Source: GCA-2729515 sp036336695
Lineage (GTDB): Bacteria > Myxococcota_A > UBA9160 > SMWR01
Length of the DNA stretch: 64,000 nt
Direction: 5' to 3'
Assembly: GCA_036336695.1 (NCBI GenBank)
Contig: JAYZFQ010000109.1
Span: 11,031-75,030, forward strand
The notes beneath the pieces were generated by a model that ran no database searches, was not told the origin of the DNA, and saw nothing but the letters and a program-made list of their open reading frames with translations. Positions 61,482 through 64,000 of the stretch are shown here, piece after piece (position 1 is the first letter of the stretch; each line of letters starts with the position of its first letter). The translations under genes were made by a program, and so were the position numbers.

Positions 61482-62696
61482 CTAGCCCGCCGACGCCCGG
61501 TCGGCGACCTTGGCGAGGTGCTCGATCTGGCCGTCTTCGCGCCCGTGGAGCACGTCGTTGTAGCTGTGGGCGCCCGTGTGGGGCCGAACGTCCGTGGGCC
61601 CGAAGTTGGTGGTGGCGCTGATGCGATAGCGCGCCAGGTCCGGGCGCGTGGGCGGGGGGGCGGCATGCATCACGTCGCCAAAGTGGAGACTCACGTCGCC
61701 GGGTTCTGCCGCCACGCCGATCCCGGCCGGGCCGCGGGCATCCGTCGCTTCCCGGAACGCACAGGATGCCCGCGCCGAGCCGGGCAGAAAGCACAGTTCC
61801 CCGGTTTCCGGCGTCGCGGGGGTGAGGAAGACCGAGGCGACCATCACGGGGCACATCAGGGCATGGCCCCCCATGCCGCAATCCCGGTGCCAGGGGAGAT
61901 CGGAAAGACCCTCCTCGATTCCGGGGCTTTTGTAGATGCAGGTGACGCCGGTTCCCTCGCCCTCCCGGGGAGCGAGATCCGCCCCGGCCAGGTCCGCCAG
62001 CCGGCGCAGTCGCGGGTCCCCGTACAGCGTCGCCAGTTTCGGCTTCTCGACGGCGCGTGTGACCCGACAGCAGATTTCCTCGCCCTCGGGCGTCGTCGCC
62101 CACCAGGAAAGTTTGTCTCCCTTCACCGCCTCGGAGCGCAGGGCCTCGGCTTCGGCCAGGAATCCGGCCACCTCGACCGCCGAATAGAGCCCCCGGACCA
62201 CGAGAAAGCCGGCCGCGGCCAGGAAGGCGGCCATGTCTTCCTCGGGATCGTCCGGCGCAAAGACGCGACGCGGGTCGACCGTGCGCCCGGCGTCGTCCAA
62301 GAGCGGGTCGTTGGGGTCGTAGATCGGCCGACCCACGAAGAGCGCGCGGAGCACCGGCTCCCAGGCGATGAAGCGCATCGCATTCCCGCGCAAGCAACGG
62401 GCGCGGTTCCCGTACAACAAACCCGCCGCGGACTCGTAGTCGTGAACCAGGCCTTCCCAGTCTGCCGCCTGGACCTCGATCACGGTGGCGGCGGGTTCCG
62501 AGCCGGCCTTGACGACCAGCGTGCCGTCCCGGGGCACGTAGGTATAGGCATCGCCCGAAGGCAACTGGAACGCGAGGGCCTCGAGTCCGCCGAGTCCGGC
62601 CGACACGGCGGCACCCGCGCTACCGGCCAGGCGCTCGGGGAGCGTGTCGCGGTGGAAGGCGTGAAAGTCGATCGGGGCGAAACCCTCGAGGGCCAT
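61482..62696 (-). CDS. phytanoyl-CoA dioxygenase (PhyH)-like Fe(II)/2-oxoglutarate oxygenase with N-terminal extension
   Basis: 404 residues. C-terminal part has the metal triad HxD in LPWHRDCGMGGH and the distal His in HFGDVMHAAPPPT, then RYRIS for 2-oxoglutarate. The first 130 residues (VPRDGTLVVKAGSEPAATVI and DWEGLVHDYESAAGLLYG) look like an SCP2-type lipid carrier, an unverified fold guess. Start ATG 62696 with GGAGG upstream. Substrate probably hydrophobic. Confidence 0.85.
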   Translation of the reverse strand: MALEGFAPIDFHAFHRDTLPERLAGSAGAAVSAGLGGLEALAFQLPSGDAYTYVPRDGTLVVKAGSEPAATVIEVQAADWEGLVHDYESAAGLLYGNRARCLRGNAMRFIAWEPVLRALFVGRPIYDPNDPLLDDAGRTVDPRRVFAPDDPEEDMAAFLAAAGFLVVRGLYSAVEVAGFLAEAEALRSEAVKGDKLSWWATTPEGEEICCRVTRAVEKPKLATLYGDPRLRRLADLAGADLAPREGEGTGVTCIYKSPGIEEGLSDLPWHRDCGMGGHALMCPVMVASVFLTPATPETGELCFLPGSARASCAFREATDARGPAGIGVAAEPGDVSLHFGDVMHAAPPPTRPDLARYRISATTNFGPTDVRPHTGAHSYNDVLHGREDGQIEHLAKVADRASAG

Positions 62697-62796
62697 GGCG
62701 TCCTCCTCTCCTCTCCGAGGATACACCGCGACGGCGAAGACCCCGTCCAGCGCCGAGGCAGGCCGAGAATCCGCGACGGCGCGGTGCGCGGCTGGC

Positions 62797-63339
62797 TCAG
62801 TCCGTCATCGGGAAATACACGACCCAGAGGACCGCGAGCGTCGGGGTAACGACCGTGTCGAGGGCCAGGGTCAGCGGAAGCAGGGGCCACACCCAGGCAG
62901 CAGTTCCGTCCCGGTGGAGCACCGGTGCAGGCAGCGCGATCCACCCGCGGTCCCCGAGGCCCTCGCGTGGCACTGCCTCGGACGCGGCGCCGATCACGCG
63001 AACCTCGACCGGTCGACAACCCGCCGGGCGCATCACGTCCAACGGATCGACGGGCGACACGGCGATCTCGTCAACGGGCAGACGCGGCTGCACGGCCAAT
63101 CCGATGGCGTCGACCGCCGCCCCGCGCTCATGCCTGCCGACGACGTCACCGAATTCGGTCGTCCGCACAGCCGTGTAACGCACCCGCAGCGTGTCGCCAT
63201 CGAGACACGCTTCGTGAAGGATCTCGGGACTCTCGTCCAGGCGTCCACCCTCCAAGGTCTTTCCCGTGAGGCACCCAACCTGGAACCCGCTTGCAGCCAG
63301 CGCGAAACCCGCGAGGTAGCGCCTAGTACAACGGCGCAT
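62797..63339 (-). CDS. predicted lipoprotein, YceK/YidQ-like
   Basis: 180 residues from ATG 63339. Signal peptide MRRCTRRYLAGFALAASGF with a possible lipobox VGC (FQVGC is not a classic lipobox). The C-terminal hydrophobic stretch PLLPLTLALDTVVTPTLAVL matches the end of YceK-like small lipoproteins. Overlaps the upstream gene by 17 nt. Function unknown. Confidence 0.65.
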   Translation of the reverse strand: MRRCTRRYLAGFALAASGFQVGCLTGKTLEGGRLDESPEILHEACLDGDTLRVRYTAVRTTEFGDVVGRHERGAAVDAIGLAVQPRLPVDEIAVSPVDPLDVMRPAGCRPVEVRVIGAASEAVPREGLGDRGWIALPAPVLHRDGTAAWVWPLLPLTLALDTVVTPTLAVLWVVYFPMTD

Positions 63340-64000
63340 CGTAGACCTCGTAGGCCCGCACGGGACCCCCGGCGAAGAAGTCACTCTCCGGATACTCGAA
63401 AGTCCGCCGCGCGCGGTCGTAGCGCATGCGTCGGGAAATGCCGGCATAGTTGGGGTCATAGAAGGCGAAGAAAATTGCCTCGGGCGTTTCCTCGGCGCCG
63501 TACACGATCACCGTGTGGTTGATGTCGATGACCGGAAAGCGGACCACGTGGACCACCGGGGCCTCGTTGCGTCGCACCGCCTCCAGAAAACCTTCGGCGG
63601 CTGCCTGCTGCTGGCGGCGCGTGAACGGCAGGATCATGCGCCAGTTGCCGCGTTGGAAATACGCGCCGAGACGATCGTCGACCACACTTTTGACCAGTTC
63701 CTCCTCGCCCCGGCTGAACGCGTAGAGGTCCGGGTAGCCCGGAATGACGACAGGATCGGCGACGGGCCGCTTGTCCCGCGGGTCGCGCGCCATCACCTCC
63801 TCCATCAGGGCCCGGTAGGTGGCGGCATCCGCCCGTGGCTGGCCGGGTTCGAATCGGGCGTGGGCGTAGAAGAGCCGCGCCGCTCGCGCCATCGTCACGC
63901 AGTTCTGGCGGTATTCCGAGGGGACCTCGCGCGGGACCATGCGGAGCCGTCCATCGGCGTCCACGACGTAGTCCGACACCAGCTCGTTCGCAAAAGCGAA
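63323..64000 (-). CDS. cysteine-protease-like protein of unknown function (truncated at window edge)
   Basis: The frame is open to the right edge, so the true start is outside; a GTG at 63979 is possible but the reading continues as FAFANELVSDYVV. Visible features suggest a papain-like triad: Cys in YRQNCVTMARAARLF, His in DINHTVIVYGAEE and Asp in FAFYDPNYAG. The C-terminus ends YEVYDAPLY. Not assigned to a named family with confidence. Cotranscribed with the lipoprotein gene. Confidence 0.7.
   Translation of the reverse strand, partial: FAFANELVSDYVVDADGRLRMVPREVPSEYRQNCVTMARAARLFYAHARFEPGQPRADAATYRALMEEVMARDPRDKRPVADPVVIPGYPDLYAFSRGEEELVKSVVDDRLGAYFQRGNWRMILPFTRRQQQAAAEGFLEAVRRNEAPVVHVVRFPVIDINHTVIVYGAEETPEAIFFAFYDPNYAGISRRMRYDRARRTFEYPESDFFAGGPVRAYEVYDAPLY

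Overview
This is a strongly GC-rich, tightly packed bacterial chromosome segment with no mobile elements, CRISPR arrays, rRNA or recognisable tRNA genes. The gene content points to a diderm (Gram-negative) organism of the former deltaproteobacterial type, such as Myxococcota or a Binatota-like lineage. The markers are PlsB, MltD, lipoprotein signals, TatA, System I cytochrome c maturation, a meso-diaminopimelate-type MurE, a PhaR-type polyhydroxyalkanoate regulator and a bacterial coenzyme F420 operon. This placement is inferred from gene content only. Most co-directional neighbours overlap by 1 or 4 nt (ATGA, GTGA, TGATG), and GTG starts are common.

Layout. 1-1885: cofD (partial), cofC and cofE, the F420 operon. 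1894-3632 (minus): engB and an aminotransferase. 3759-9984: cytochrome c maturation genes ccmE, ccmF, a CcmI-like zinc-ribbon protein, ccmA, ccmB and ccmC. 9985-10483: a structured non-coding region with a good sigma-70 promoter, ahead of a small zinc-ribbon protein gene. 11036-17452 (minus): a NUDIX hydrolase, hisG, hisI, plsB, an SDR, a GNAT acetyltransferase and a biotinyl-domain protein. 17533-21346: ffh and a four-LysM MltD. 21350-25070 (minus): rlmN, trmB, an M48 lipoprotein protease and a 2-phosphoglycerate-kinase-like protein. 25409-27872: a ParA ATPase carrying a C-terminal glycogen-binding-type (CBM48/AMPK-beta) domain, then a MinD-like protein without a P-loop and an unknown protein. 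28056-30561: an ECF sigma factor, an alpha/beta hydrolase and a DsbA-like lipoprotein. 30558-33684: phosphomannomutase/phosphoglucomutase, tatA and a DUF3426-type zinc-ribbon membrane protein. 33848-37167: two ArsA-type ATPases, a small helical protein and phaR. 37149-40310: an acyltransferase homologue, an epimerase and a histone-deacetylase-like amidohydrolase.

40538-58190 holds a complete division and cell wall (dcw) cluster: mraZ, rsmH, ftsL, ftsI (with PASTA), murE, murF, mraY, murD, ftsW, murG, murC, murB, ftsQ, ftsA and ftsZ, with no ddl. It begins with a promoter overlapped by 10-bp-phased GTGG repeats, the expected MraZ operator. A strongly structured leader lies between mraZ and rsmH, and a strong hairpin follows ftsZ. 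The rest is lipid and general metabolism: an enoyl-CoA hydratase, an amidohydrolase, a YqeY-like protein, a 28-residue membrane ORF, ndk, a phytanoyl-CoA dioxygenase-like protein, a lipoprotein and a truncated cysteine-protease-like gene at the right edge.

The observations most worth following are the ParA-CBM48 fusion with its pseudo-ATPase partner (25409-27872), the duplicated C-terminal peptide of FtsZ, the RNA structure ahead of rsmH, the CcmE variant (CxxxF) beside a CcmI-like zinc-ribbon protein, the 9985-10483 structured region, and the ArsA pair next to phaR.
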